Positions 1 through 8,544 of a stretch of 64,000 nt of DNA are shown here, one piece after another. This stretch comes from CBDEGU01 sp965238045 (GTDB taxonomy: Bacteria; Acidobacteriota; Terriglobia; Bryobacterales; UBA6623). A program made the position numbers and the translations under genes. Position 1 is the first letter of the stretch, and every line of letters starts with the position of its first letter. The DNA is taken from positions 2,170,001 through 2,234,000 of the forward strand of contig CBDEGU010000012.1 in the NCBI GenBank assembly GCA_965238045.1, in the 5' to 3' direction. The notes under the pieces were generated by a model. It saw nothing but the letters and a program-made list of their open reading frames with translations, made no database searches and was not told the origin of the DNA.

Positions 1-207
1 TTGGCCCGCTGCCGGGAACTCCTCCAGGCGTCCGCGACGAGGGAAGTTTCCCCTGCCTTGTTGAGCAAGGAGCAACGGCGAGCCGTGGAGCGCCGCTGCC
101 CGCTGTGCGGCGAGGGAAGGCTGCGCGTGGTCGCATGGCTTTCGGCGCTGGAACTGGCGCTACGCGCCGGGGACATGGCCCTGCCCGAGGCTATCGACTC
201 CTCATGA
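1..207 (+). CDS. IS91-family transposase, C-terminal fragment (window edge)
   Basis: The last 68 codons of an IS91-type HUH transposase. They are almost identical to the C-terminus of the 401-aa transposase at 20043-21248, including the CPLCGEGRL zinc-ribbon-like motif and the LPEAIDSS tail. The rest of the gene lies outside the window, so whether it is intact cannot be judged. The family makes single-strand nicks and moves by rolling-circle transposition. Confidence 0.85.
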   Translation: MARCRELLQASATREVSPALLSKEQRRAVERRCPLCGEGRLRVVAWLSALELALRAGDMALPEAIDSS

Positions 208-551
208 CCCCTCACCGTCTCTTCGCCAACGCAACGCTGCGACGCGCCGTCGCCAGGGGGTGCTTCGCACTCCTGCGCCTGGGTCTTTCCGCGGAGCTGA
301 TTCGCCCGCCTGCGAGGACTTCGCGGCTTCCATACATCAAAGCAATCCGGGCGATCCAAGCCACGTTCTACTCCCGAAAGGTCCTACTCCTCCTGCCCAA
401 CGACCAAGCCAATCCCTACAATCCACATAGCCGATCCTGAGCCCGGCATCCTCCAACAACCCCTATCGACAATGCGGCGGCCCACGCTGCCACTGCCTCT
501 CTCCACCGCCCTTCGCCCGCCGCACGGTCGATACGGTCCTAAGGTGTTACC
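1..551 (+). mobile_element. IS91-family element, partial (ter end)
   Basis: These bases match, in opposite orientation and nearly base for base, the transposase 3' end and downstream non-coding tail of the complete IS91-family element at 19692-22160. The match stops near 551, where both copies end in a GGTGTT..CACCAG context and then diverge, so this marks the terminus. The element begins outside the window. Its terminus faces the terminus of the other copy, so about 19 kb lies between two inverted IS91 ends. Confidence 0.85.
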
Positions 552-636
552 ACCAGCTAAGCGCGAAACGGTAGAATTGGACCGTCTTGATCGGCCAGAC
601 CATCAGCCATTACAGTTTCTTGCGACTCACTTGGTC

Positions 637-822
637 TCAGATCCCGAGATCCGCAAACGCTTTGAGCGAGAAGCCGGTGTCGTCGGTGGAACCGTCGTTG
701 ACCACGAGAGCCTCCGAGGGACCGTCGACGTTTTCGCGCAGGAAAGCCGTCACCTTTTCGAGCGTAGTGGGCAGCCGTTGTTCTTCGTTGTAGGCAGGGA
801 CGACGACGGAAAGGGAGGGAAG
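637..822 (-). pseudogene. Glycosyltransferase family 2, N-terminal fragment
   Basis: The frame reads LPSLSVVVPAYNEEQRLP followed by ALVVNDGSTDDTG. This is the nucleotide-sugar binding start of a GT-A family 2 glycosyltransferase (dolichol-phosphate mannosyltransferase type), including the DGSTDDT motif. It ends at a stop after 61 codons, where a full enzyme has 230 or more residues. No good start codon or ribosome site precedes it. It is a relic squeezed between the IS91 end and the divergent LamG-like gene. Family recognition is firm; function is lost. Confidence 0.75.
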
Positions 823-867
823 CCAGTGGGCGCCGGCTTTGAACGAATCACGGAAGGAACTACGGTT

Positions 868-1521
868 ATGAGACCCATTGTCATTACACTGTTGCTGGGC
901 GCGGCGACGCTCTCGGCGGAAACGATCAACTTCGACTCGAGCGCCGTCGGTTCGGTACCCGCTGGCTGGTCGCTCGCAATGACCCATGACGGCGGTAGTC
1001 CGAAATGGGCAACCCTGAAGGACGGCACGGCGCCCAGTTCGCCCAATGTCCTGGCACAGACTTCGATCGATCGCACGAACGGCCGCTTCCCCCTGGCGAT
1101 CCTCGATGGTGTGACGACTGCCAGCAGCAAGGTGAGCGTGAAGTTCCGGCCCATCTCCGGAGAGGTGGACCAGGCCGGAGGGCTCGTCTGGCGATACAAG
1201 GACAAGAACAACTACTACGTCGTCCGGGCCAACGCGCTCGAAAACAACGTCGTTCTTTATAAGGTGGAGGGCGGCAAGCGTTCCTCGCTGGCTCCGAAAG
1301 GCACCGCCGCCAAGACGTACGGTGTCAAGCATACCGTCCCTTCCGGCACCTGGAGCACCCTCGGCGTGGCCTTCGACGGCAATCTGTTCACCGTCTACTT
1401 CGACGGAAAGAAGCTGTACGAGGTTGAGGATGGGACCTTTTCCGCGGCCGGCAAAGTTGGTCTGTGGACGAAGGCCGACAGCGTGACGCACTTTGATGAC
1501 TTTCAGGTGAGTGTGAAATGA
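868..1521 (+). CDS. Secreted LamG/DUF1080-like sugar-binding-fold protein
   Basis: A 217-aa protein starting at the ATG preceded by AAGGA; the frame is open further upstream but only this start gives a signal peptide (MRPIVITLLLGAATLSA). The mature part is a single jelly-roll of the 3-keto-disaccharide hydrolase/LamG type. It opens with FDSSAVGSVPAGW, has the strand pair GLVWRYKDKNNYYVVRAN in the middle, and closes with GKVGLWTKADSVTHFDDF. Such domains are exported and bind or act on carbohydrates; the substrate cannot be told. The gene is intact but sits between a glycosyltransferase relic and a truncated DUF3857 gene, whose 3' end it overlaps by 19 bases in convergent orientation. Confidence 0.75.
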   Translation: MRPIVITLLLGAATLSAETINFDSSAVGSVPAGWSLAMTHDGGSPKWATLKDGTAPSSPNVLAQTSIDRTNGRFPLAILDGVTTASSKVSVKFRPISGEVDQAGGLVWRYKDKNNYYVVRANALENNVVLYKVEGGKRSSLAPKGTAAKTYGVKHTVPSGTWSTLGVAFDGNLFTVYFDGKKLYEVEDGTFSAAGKVGLWTKADSVTHFDDFQVSVK

Positions 1522-1991
1522 GCATCCTGACGAAACGGCAGGTGGCGGCGTGCCTTGACCATCGTGTCTTCGAAAACCGTGCCCCGAAAAGGGATAACAT
1601 GGCCGTCAGGTTGCACGGTGCGCGCGGAGATGTTCTCAACGCGAAACATACCTTTTACTTCCGGGATCTTGATGTTTGCGTAGTCATGTCCTTTTTCGGT
1701 AAGGATTTTGATCCGGACGTGCTGGGTATCAAACTTTTTCTTGTGATTCGAAAAGACCTCCCGGTAGAGAACGACCGCATGCGCCCCGGGGTTTATCGGG
1801 TCATCTTTCAGCTCCAGTTCCGCCAGCGGAATCGGCTGCCACGCGTCGCTGGCGCCAGCCACTGTCGCCGGCCCGCAGGCCAGCGCCAGCAGGCCGGCGA
1901 GGCCAAGGATGAATGCTCTTACTCTCGCCCGGCAGCTCGAATTTCCTGCCAGCGCCAAATACAAATCACGAGGAAGCTTCCCATCTGTCAT
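1503..1991 (-). pseudogene. DUF3857 (transglutaminase-associated) protein, truncated
   Basis: Starts at an ATG with GGGAGGG upstream. It has an N-terminal hydrophobic export segment (FILGLAGLLALACG, possibly a lipobox) and then the beginning of a DUF3857 domain, recognisable from PIPLAELELKDDPINPGAHAVVLYREV and GHVIPFRGTVFED. Family members usually exceed 600 residues and carry a transglutaminase-like domain after DUF3857. Here the frame ends after 162 residues, inside the 3' end of the convergent LamG-like gene, so a deletion or rearrangement has removed the rest. Confidence 0.7.
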
Positions 1992-2229
1992 GGCACCCTC
2001 CCAACGGCCACGAATATTGCGCTTGCTCGGGTTTTGGCCTCTACTCAATTGACTGCTATCGTAACATCGGCCCGGCTGACCACGCCGCCGGTCTCGATGA
2101 TCATCGCGGGCCATCCGGCTCGGTCTCCGAGACGTTCTCGTCTCGCTGTGACCGCTATCAACAAGGACGTTCAAGAGCGACTCAACGTCGGGATGCGAAT
2201 ACAAACAAACAACCCGAGCTTTACCCGCG

Positions 2230-3990
2230 TCACCACGCAGCGACGAAGCCGACCCATTGGTCCATACGACTCGTGCTACAGCCGTACTTCGTGTGACCTT
2301 TCCCCAGGTTGAATTCGACGATGATCTGCTCACAAGAGCACCCGCCGGTGTCGGTCGTGGTGTAGGCGCGGTCAGGTCCTATACCTTTGGGTGCCGTGGT
2401 GTCGAAGTCGAAATCGCCGTTGAGGAGCGCCCAGCGGTTCCTATGAAGATCGACGCTGGGGACGCTCTCGGGAATGGTAGTGCCGGGGCAGAGGTCATCG
2501 CCGTCGAGCACGCCATCTCCGTCGCTGTCGGGCAGCGGGCCGAGCTTGGAGACGAAGATGTCGCTGACTCCGGTCGCGGTGAGGTTGAAGGTGCCGGCGC
2601 CTGGGTCAAAGTCGGCGGTGCCAAAGAACCAACCCGTCGTGTAGACATTGCCGCTGCCGTCCACCGCCACGGCCAAGGCAAAGTCACCACTCACGCCGCC
2701 CATCTGTTTGGCCCAGACGAAGTTGCCCGCGCTGTCGAGCTTGGAGACGAAGATGTCTTGGCCTCCGGCCGCGGCGAGGTTGAAGGTGCCGGCGCCTGGG
2801 TCGAAGTCGGCGGTGCCAGCGAACAGACCGGTCGTATAGACATTGCCGCTGCCGTTCACCGCCACGGCCATGGCCTGGTCACCAGTCACGCCGCCCATCT
2901 GCTTGGCCCAGACGAAGTTGCCCGCGCTGTCGAGCTTGGAGACAAAGATGCGGCCTCCGGCCGCGGTGACGTTGAAGGTGCCGGCGCCTGGGTCGAAGTC
3001 GACGGTGCCAAAGAAACTCCCTGCGGTGTAGACATCGCCGCTGCCGTCCACTGCCACGCCCACGATCGAATTCCCAGAACTCACCCCGCCCATCCGCTTG
3101 GCCCAGACGAAGTTGCCCGCGCTGTCGAGTTTGGAGACAAAGATGTCTTGGAATCCGGCCGGGGTGAGGTTGAAGGTGCCGGCGCCTGGGTCGAAGTCGG
3201 CGGTGCCGAAGAACGGACCCGTGGTATAGACATTGCCGCTGCCGTCCACCGCCACGCCCACGGCCTCGTCAAAACTCACCCCGCCCATCCGCTTGGCCCA
3301 GACGAAGTTGCCCGCGCTGTCGAGTTTGGAGACGAAGATGTCTCGGCCTCCGGCCGAGGTGAGGTTGAAGGTGGGGGCGCCTGGGTCGAAGTCGGCGGTG
3401 CCGAAGAAGAAACCCGTCGTGTAGACATTGCCGCTGCCGTCCACCGCCACGGCCACGGCAAAGTCACCACTCCCGCCGCCCATCTGTTTGGCCCAGACGA
3501 AGTTGCCCGCGCTGTCGAACTTGGAGACGAAGATGTCTTGGCCTCCGGCCCCGGTGAGGTTGAAGGTGCCGGCACCTGGGTCAAAGTCAGCGGTGCCAAA
3601 GAAGCGACCCGTCGTGTAGATATTGCCGCTGCCGTCCACCGCCACGCCCGTGGCCTGGTCACCACTCCCGCCGCCCATCCGCTTGGCCCAGACGAAGTTG
3701 CCGTTGCTGTCCAGCTTGGAGACGAAGATGTCGAACAGGCTTCCGGCCGAGGTAAGGTTGAAGGTGCCGGCTCCGGGGTCAAAGTCGACGGTACCTCGGA
3801 ACCCGCCGCCCGTATAGACATTGCCGCTGCCGTCCACCGCCACGCCAAAGGCCTGGCCACGACTCGCCGCGTTCCCGCCCATCCGCTTGGCCCAGACGAA
3901 GCTTTGTCCGTGCGCGGGCGCCGCGTGGAGCAAGAAACTTGCCAGTACTACGAGGTTCCATTTCAGGTACTTCCTGCTTTGACTATTCAT
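2230..3990 (-). CDS. Secreted SBBP-repeat beta-propeller protein with C-terminal Ca-binding repeat
   Basis: 586 aa. The ATG giving MNSQSRKYLK has GGAGG seven bases upstream and is preferred over an in-frame ATG four codons earlier. A signal peptide ends at APAHGQS. Seven tandem units of about 65 aa follow, each with FVWAKxMGG, GNVYTTGxFxGTADFDPGAGTFN and DIFVSKLD, typical of SBBP (beta-propeller) repeats. The C-terminus has a thrombospondin type-3-like DSDGDGVLDGDDLCPGT and a Cys-containing tail (GGCSCEQIIVEFNLGKGH) common in these proteins. Likely cell-surface or secreted, ligand unknown. The gene appears intact. Another SBBP-protein start lies just upstream as debris (4107-4282). Confidence 0.8.
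   Translation of the reverse strand: MNSQSRKYLKWNLVVLASFLLHAAPAHGQSFVWAKRMGGNAASRGQAFGVAVDGSGNVYTGGGFRGTVDFDPGAGTFNLTSAGSLFDIFVSKLDSNGNFVWAKRMGGGSGDQATGVAVDGSGNIYTTGRFFGTADFDPGAGTFNLTGAGGQDIFVSKFDSAGNFVWAKQMGGGSGDFAVAVAVDGSGNVYTTGFFFGTADFDPGAPTFNLTSAGGRDIFVSKLDSAGNFVWAKRMGGVSFDEAVGVAVDGSGNVYTTGPFFGTADFDPGAGTFNLTPAGFQDIFVSKLDSAGNFVWAKRMGGVSSGNSIVGVAVDGSGDVYTAGSFFGTVDFDPGAGTFNVTAAGGRIFVSKLDSAGNFVWAKQMGGVTGDQAMAVAVNGSGNVYTTGLFAGTADFDPGAGTFNLAAAGGQDIFVSKLDSAGNFVWAKQMGGVSGDFALAVAVDGSGNVYTTGWFFGTADFDPGAGTFNLTATGVSDIFVSKLGPLPDSDGDGVLDGDDLCPGTTIPESVPSVDLHRNRWALLNGDFDFDTTAPKGIGPDRAYTTTDTGGCSCEQIIVEFNLGKGHTKYGCSTSRMDQWVGFVAAW
2565..3905 (-). repeat. ~195-bp in-gene tandem repeats (seven units)
   Basis: Within the SBBP gene the phrase GCCCAGACGAAG recurs about every 195-198 bases. 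The units are nearly identical at DNA level, especially the stretch encoding GSGNVYT to DFDPGAGTFN. The high DNA identity suggests recent expansion or gene conversion. It also creates long open shadow frames on the opposite strand. Confidence 0.85.
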
Positions 3991-4022
3991 CGTTTCCTCC
4001 ATTCGCCCGATCCAAAGGTGGA

Positions 4023-4282
4023 TCAGGGTTGACAGTTAATCAAGAGTACGGCGACCAACAGAATCGCCACGTACGGCAATGTATAGCGGTAGCTCCGCGC
4101 CAGCGCATGAAGAAATCGAGTGGCAGCCTGCCGTAGCCCTCTACGGTGCGCAAGCTCGCAGCCGGTGTTTCCACCGAGGTGACCTCTGCCACCTCTGATG
4201 TTCCGGCGGGATTTCCGGGGGGCAACGCAGCAGTAATCTCCCCAAGGCCCACCACGGCGAGCAACCCGCTGATGAGTCTCAT
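4023..4282 (-). pseudogene. Chimeric debris: SBBP-protein N-terminus joined to TRAP permease C-terminus
   Basis: Reading from 4282 there is a signal peptide (MRLISGLLAVVGLGEITAAL) and then EGYGRLPLDF, the usual start of an SBBP-repeat protein. It breaks off at about 4107. From there to about 4036 the DNA is a diverged duplicate of the 3' end of the TRAP permease gene at 5639-7462: the shared frame reads YRYTLPYVAILLVAVLL. The two halves are in different frames, so no functional product is expected. The TRAP piece differs from the local dctQM at several positions, so it came from a paralogue or an old duplication. Confidence 0.65.
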
Positions 4283-4316
4283 AGAGTCTCCTCTCGGGCG
4301 CGCCCGACCGAAACAA

Positions 4317-4662
4317 TGGTTATGAAATCAAAATCCAGCATCGGATAGCACGCACCTACTTCTCATGGCCTACGAATTGAGTCATCGCCACCACTCTTCC
4401 TAAGAGCTTCCTCAAAACCTAAAGACGACAAACGCACAGAAACAGTCCGCGGTTTGCACATTACGTTCTATGTCCATAAGACTGACCCGAATCCAGATCC
4501 TGGTCCACGGTCCAGGTGACAGTTCATGAAGTGTCACAGCCGAGGGTTAGCAGGATCACAAGTGAGCCTCTCAAAAGTGCGAGTGGTTACTATCCCACCT
4601 CCTAGCACCCCTGACTCGAATCTGCTCCAAAGTTCGCCAACGTGACAGCGCCGATTTACGTG
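4317..4662. other. Intergenic stretch, nothing recognised
   Basis: About 345 bases of lower GC content between the chimeric debris and the gene ending at 4663. No convincing open frame, RNA gene, hairpin terminator or IS end was seen on either strand. Confidence 0.5.
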
Positions 4663-5634
4663 TCATCGATCACCCGCATCTCGGCTCGGGAGTTCGGTGA
4701 TTGGACTGCGCCTCACGTTCTCTGTCCGGCGTGAACCGGTTGTCACTCCCACATCGCACGGCAGAAGCCATGAAGACCACACCCTGACCCGAATGACATC
4801 TCCTTTCCGAAACTTCACCTCGTGGATTTTGAACACCCCACGGACGAAAAGCTTTCCCGTTAGCTGTGCGAACGCTTCCGTTCCAATGCCAACAGCGGCA
4901 CCGATTAGCACACGCGGATCCCCCGCGGATTCTTTGATCGCAGAACGCCAAGACACAGAAACCCAAGACATGGACTCGCCAAGCGTTCGTCCGATGACGC
5001 GTATCGTTTGGAGCGCGGCTGGCATATTCGACGTCATCGGTACACGCTCGAAGTGGATTTCAAGCCTTCCAGTCCCGCCAATACCCGGCGATGCTCTCGT
5101 CCAAGGACCGACGACACCGTGAACCGGTGTCCCGCGGGCTATGCAGGTCGAACCGCTGGTCCGAACATCCTCTTCCACTTCGAAAACGACTTGATGCCCC
5201 GGCTTGTGTCTTGACGTGATCTTGCCGCTTGTCAAGCGCAGCAACACCACGGCGCCATTTTCGAGGAAGACTTGTTTTGGAACCGTCCTGCCTGAGACTG
5301 CGAGCGGCGAACTCCTGGTCTCGTTGGTGTCCTTCTCGCTGAGCCAGAGTTCCAGTCGTTGAGGGAAGGGGATGCCGATAGAAAAAATGGGGGCCTGATC
5401 TATTTCCGGCTCCTCGCGCAAAAGATATGAAGGCCGATAGGGCTGACGGCGTTCGCGGTCATGATGTGTCTCATCACCGGCCGGTCTTGCTTGGCTATCT
5501 GTGGCTCCCGCTGAAGGAACCAACAGGGCGGCGACCGCCACCGTCATCCAAAAACTCACCCTCCTATCCCCCGCCGCTTTCTCGTTGGCTCGACGGACTG
5601 GAGGAGATACTACGGAAGCTGGGTCACTGAGCAT
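4663..5634 (-). CDS. Exported protein of unknown function, last gene of TRAP operon
   Basis: 323 aa. Start chosen at the ATG with a strong GGAGGTGA seven bases upstream; it lies 4 bases after the TRAP permease stop, so the gene is probably translated with the operon. One hydrophobic segment (MTVAVAALLVPSAGA) near residue 30 suggests export. Residues about 110-200 contain VVLLRLTSGKITSRHKPGHQV, FEVEEDV and a glycine-rich loop, a layout seen in exported beta-rich domains of Acidobacteriota. I do not recognise a named family. A GAAVGIGTEAFAQL segment lies near residue 240. Whether it is functionally tied to the transporter is unknown. Confidence 0.6.
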   Translation of the reverse strand: MLSDPASVVSPPVRRANEKAAGDRRVSFWMTVAVAALLVPSAGATDSQARPAGDETHHDRERRQPYRPSYLLREEPEIDQAPIFSIGIPFPQRLELWLSEKDTNETRSSPLAVSGRTVPKQVFLENGAVVLLRLTSGKITSRHKPGHQVVFEVEEDVRTSGSTCIARGTPVHGVVGPWTRASPGIGGTGRLEIHFERVPMTSNMPAALQTIRVIGRTLGESMSWVSVSWRSAIKESAGDPRVLIGAAVGIGTEAFAQLTGKLFVRGVFKIHEVKFRKGDVIRVRVWSSWLLPCDVGVTTGSRRTENVRRSPITELPSRDAGDR

Positions 5635-5638
5635 CTTC

Positions 5639-7462
5639 TCACCTCCCACTCCATTCGACCGGCCCAAGCGTTAACCAGGGCACATAGGTAATCAACAACA
5701 CGGCGATCAACAAAATCGCCACGTAGGGCAACGTATAGCGGTAGATCCGCACCAGCGGCATGTTGAAGCGAAAGCCGGCGAGGAACAGGTTTTCCCCCAT
5801 GGGCGGCATCAGGTATCCGAGCTCCATATTTGCCAGAAAGATGATCCCGAGATGCGTAGGATCGATCCCATATGCTTCCGCCATCGGGTAGATAAGCGGC
5901 ACGACCACGATGATGGCCGAATAGATGTCCATTAACGCGCCCACAAGGATTAAGAAGACATTGAGCGCCAACAGAAACAACAAAGGAGATTCGATGTGAG
6001 TTTGCACCCAGCTCAGGGCACGTGTCGGAACGTCGGCGAGGATAAGGAAGTGAGTAAAACTAAGGGCGACGCCCAGGATGATCATGAAACCACCCACCAG
6101 CGTGGCGCACTCGATGACCACGCGGGGCAGGTCGCGCGAAATGCTCAAACCCTTGTGAACGAAGCACTCGATGACAAGGCTGCAGAGCACGGTGAGCGCG
6201 GCGATCTCGACCAGCGTCGCCAAACCGAAGAAGAAACCGCCCAAGATGATGACTGGCAGCAGGAGTTCCCACTTGGCTTCCCACAGGGCCGCAGCGGCTT
6301 CGCCCGCGCGGAAAGGCGTGCGCGTTGCTCCGTGGCGCCATCCTTGGCGGGCGGCCCACCAGCTAACTGCCAACACCAGCAGAACGCCGGGCAGCAGGCC
6401 GCCGATGAAGAGCCGGTCGATGGGCTGGTGAGCGTAGTACCCGTAAAGAATGACCGGCAGGCTGGGGAAAAACAGCAGTCCGATCGAGCCGGAAACCGTC
6501 ACCAGGCCGACAGAGGTTTTTTCGGGATATCCGGCTTCTACAAGAATCGGAAGGAACAGCCCGCCCATGGAGACGATCGTGATGCCCGATGCGCCGGTCA
6601 GCGGCGTGAAGAACGCCAATACGCAAGCCGTAACGATCGCCAATCCCCCAGGAGCCCAACCGACTAGTGCAGTGAATAGCCGGATCAAGCGCCGACTGGC
6701 TCCGCCTTCAGCCAGAATGTAGCCCCCCAATGCAAAGAGGGGGATCGCCGGCAGCATGGGAGAGGCGCTGAGACGGTAGGTCTGGCCGGGAACCGCGTTG
6801 AGGGGAGTCCCGTCATTCCAGAACAGCAACAAGGCCGCCCCTGCGATCGCTGCGAAGATCGGCATCCCAAGAGCGGTGGCAGCGAGAAGCACCAGCCCGG
6901 CGGGAGCCAGCAGACCGGTCTCGTCCGGCCGCGGGAAAAGTCCCAACACTGCGGGGATCCCTAAGCACAGCGCCGCCAACAACCGCCCTTGGAAATTGCT
7001 CGCCGCATGCCAGATGAGCCGGCCCGCGATGACGGCAAAACCGGCCGGCATGATGGCGAGCGCAACCCACAGCGGAATCCCCCAGGCCACAACCCCACCG
7101 GCTTCGCGTTCGATACCGACCAGGTCGAGGCTGGCGAAGAACAGGCACGCCGACACCGCCGCCCCGAGGCCGAAAGTGAAAATTCTAGTCGGTGAACGCA
7201 GCCGTTCAGGGAGAAAGCTTGCCGTCGACAGCGCCAGATGGCGATCGAATCGAGTCGCCAGGGCGGCGCCCAGAATGGCGATCCAGAGCGTGAGATGTTG
7301 CACAAGCGTGATCGAGCCAGGGACGCCGCGGTGCAGCCAGGCGCGGCCCGCCATCTCCGTCAGGGGGAGCAGCGACATCAGTCCCAGCACGGCGATCGCG
7401 AGTGAGTTTTCGAATCGCTCGATTCCCGCCCGCTTGTTGATTCGCTGAATCCATTCCGTCAT
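5639..7462 (-). CDS. dctM: TRAP transporter fused small/large permease (DctQM)
   Basis: 607 aa from the ATG preceded by GGAG; a GTG 17 codons upstream, overlapping the dctP stop, is an alternative. The first ~170 residues form a four-helix DctQ-type small permease. The remainder is a 12-helix DctM large permease, with typical segments such as LFALGGYILAEGG, PLTGASGITIVSMGG and LGIIFLANMELGYLMPPMGENLF. It imports a solute, commonly a carboxylate or acidic sugar, using a sodium or proton gradient and the periplasmic receptor encoded just upstream. DctQ-DctM fusions are well known. The gene looks intact. Confidence 0.9.
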   Translation of the reverse strand: MTEWIQRINKRAGIERFENSLAIAVLGLMSLLPLTEMAGRAWLHRGVPGSITLVQHLTLWIAILGAALATRFDRHLALSTASFLPERLRSPTRIFTFGLGAAVSACLFFASLDLVGIEREAGGVVAWGIPLWVALAIMPAGFAVIAGRLIWHAASNFQGRLLAALCLGIPAVLGLFPRPDETGLLAPAGLVLLAATALGMPIFAAIAGAALLLFWNDGTPLNAVPGQTYRLSASPMLPAIPLFALGGYILAEGGASRRLIRLFTALVGWAPGGLAIVTACVLAFFTPLTGASGITIVSMGGLFLPILVEAGYPEKTSVGLVTVSGSIGLLFFPSLPVILYGYYAHQPIDRLFIGGLLPGVLLVLAVSWWAARQGWRHGATRTPFRAGEAAAALWEAKWELLLPVIILGGFFFGLATLVEIAALTVLCSLVIECFVHKGLSISRDLPRVVIECATLVGGFMIILGVALSFTHFLILADVPTRALSWVQTHIESPLLFLLALNVFLILVGALMDIYSAIIVVVPLIYPMAEAYGIDPTHLGIIFLANMELGYLMPPMGENLFLAGFRFNMPLVRIYRYTLPYVAILLIAVLLITYVPWLTLGPVEWSGR

Positions 7463-7509
7463 TGGGTCTCCTGCCGGCGATTGGCTTGTACGGGATCGCG
7501 CTACTTTCC

Positions 7510-8544
7510 TCACTTCAGCGCTAGGCCGTTTGAGGATCGGCGGAATTCATCGCGCAGACGCCGGACTTCGTCAAAGAGTTCGGTGGCGACATAGGGGCCG
7601 CGAAGGCGCGGGTAGGCCGCCTCGGCTTCCGACTGCCACTGCCGCAGCTCGTCGTCATCGAGATCGATCACCTTCAGGCCTCTCTTTTGCATGGCCGCGA
7701 CGGCGTCGTCGCCCATCTTGCGGATCGTGGGCCGCAGCCGCTCTCCGGCCTGCTGGGCCGCGGCAAGCATATCCGCCCGGAACTCTTGCGGGATGCGCTC
7801 CCACCCCCTCCGGGAGATGACCGTCCCGCCCACCAAAGGCGACCACCGAACAGGCGTCATATTCTTAGCCAGCGTGTAGGAGCGGTTGAGCAAGGCGAAC
7901 ACCGGAGGGACATCGAAGGCGTCGATCATTCCCGTTTGCAGGGCGGTGACCATGTCGGTAGCAGATAAGGGGACCACGTGGAATTTCAATTCCTTGTAGA
8001 TCTTCTCCGCCTCGGGATCGCCCGCTGAGATAAAGAGCTTCATTTTGCGGATGTCGTTTGGCGTCCTGGCCGGGTTCTTGGAAAAGAAGTGCACCCAGCC
8101 GCCGTCGGACCAATTCAAGACCTGAAAGCCTTTCTCTTCCATGGTTTGTTCCAGGCGAGCGGTCATCCGGTCCCTGACGTAGTCGAGCTCTTCGTAGGAA
8201 GCGAACATCATGGGGATCTGAAGGCAGTTGATCGCGTCGTCGATTTGCTCGAGCCCGATCGAGGAAAGCGCGCAGGCGTCGAGTGTTCCCGAACGCACTT
8301 GCCGAACACATTCCGCGCCGTCGCCCAGGACGCCGCCGGCGTAGATGCGCAAGTCGACCGCGCCGCCGGAGATCCGGCGCCACTCTTGGCGGATGTGCAG
8401 CAGGGCCTCCTGCCACGGCGAGCCTTCCGGCACGACCGTCCCCATGCGGATGCGAATAGTCCTTTGAGCGGTGGCCGGCGAGAGGGCGCCCGATATGGCG
8501 AACGCACACATTAGGCAGAGAGCTACTCGGGTAATTACACTCAT
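7510..8544 (-). CDS. dctP: TRAP transporter solute-binding protein (DctP)
   Basis: 344 aa with a signal peptide (cleavage near SPATAQ). The fold markers of the DctP family are present: TIRIRMGTVVPEGSPWQEAL at the mature N-terminus, GGVLGDGAECVRQVRSGTLDA, and the GMIDAFDVPP segment near residue 210. It binds the solute in the periplasm and delivers it to DctQM. Its ATG overlaps the tatT stop codon by one base, and the permease follows within 50 bases, so the three genes form one transcription unit. The solute cannot be deduced from sequence. Confidence 0.9.
   Translation of the reverse strand: MSVITRVALCLMCAFAISGALSPATAQRTIRIRMGTVVPEGSPWQEALLHIRQEWRRISGGAVDLRIYAGGVLGDGAECVRQVRSGTLDACALSSIGLEQIDDAINCLQIPMMFASYEELDYVRDRMTARLEQTMEEKGFQVLNWSDGGWVHFFSKNPARTPNDIRKMKLFISAGDPEAEKIYKELKFHVVPLSATDMVTALQTGMIDAFDVPPVFALLNRSYTLAKNMTPVRWSPLVGGTVISRRGWERIPQEFRADMLAAAQQAGERLRPTIRKMGDDAVAAMQKRGLKVIDLDDDELRQWQSEAEAAYPRLRGPYVATELFDEVRRLRDEFRRSSNGLALK

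Noticed and set aside
472..867. N-terminal extension of the LamG-like protein
   Set aside because: It crosses the glycosyltransferase relic and the IS91 end. The ATG at 868 has a ribosome site and gives a signal peptide.
2565..3905. Regular ~195-bp spacing suggesting a CRISPR-like array
   Set aside because: The units are coding, far too long for CRISPR repeats, have no unique spacers, and translate to beta-propeller blades.
2257..4032. 591-codon open frame antisense to the SBBP gene
   Set aside because: It is a by-product of the GC-rich 195-bp repeats. It has no signal, no ribosome site and no recognisable family, while the opposite strand encodes a coherent repeat protein.
5996..6667. Plus-strand frame inside the TRAP permease gene
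   Set aside because: Low-complexity hydrophilic composition with no homology; the minus strand encodes an evident 12-helix permease.
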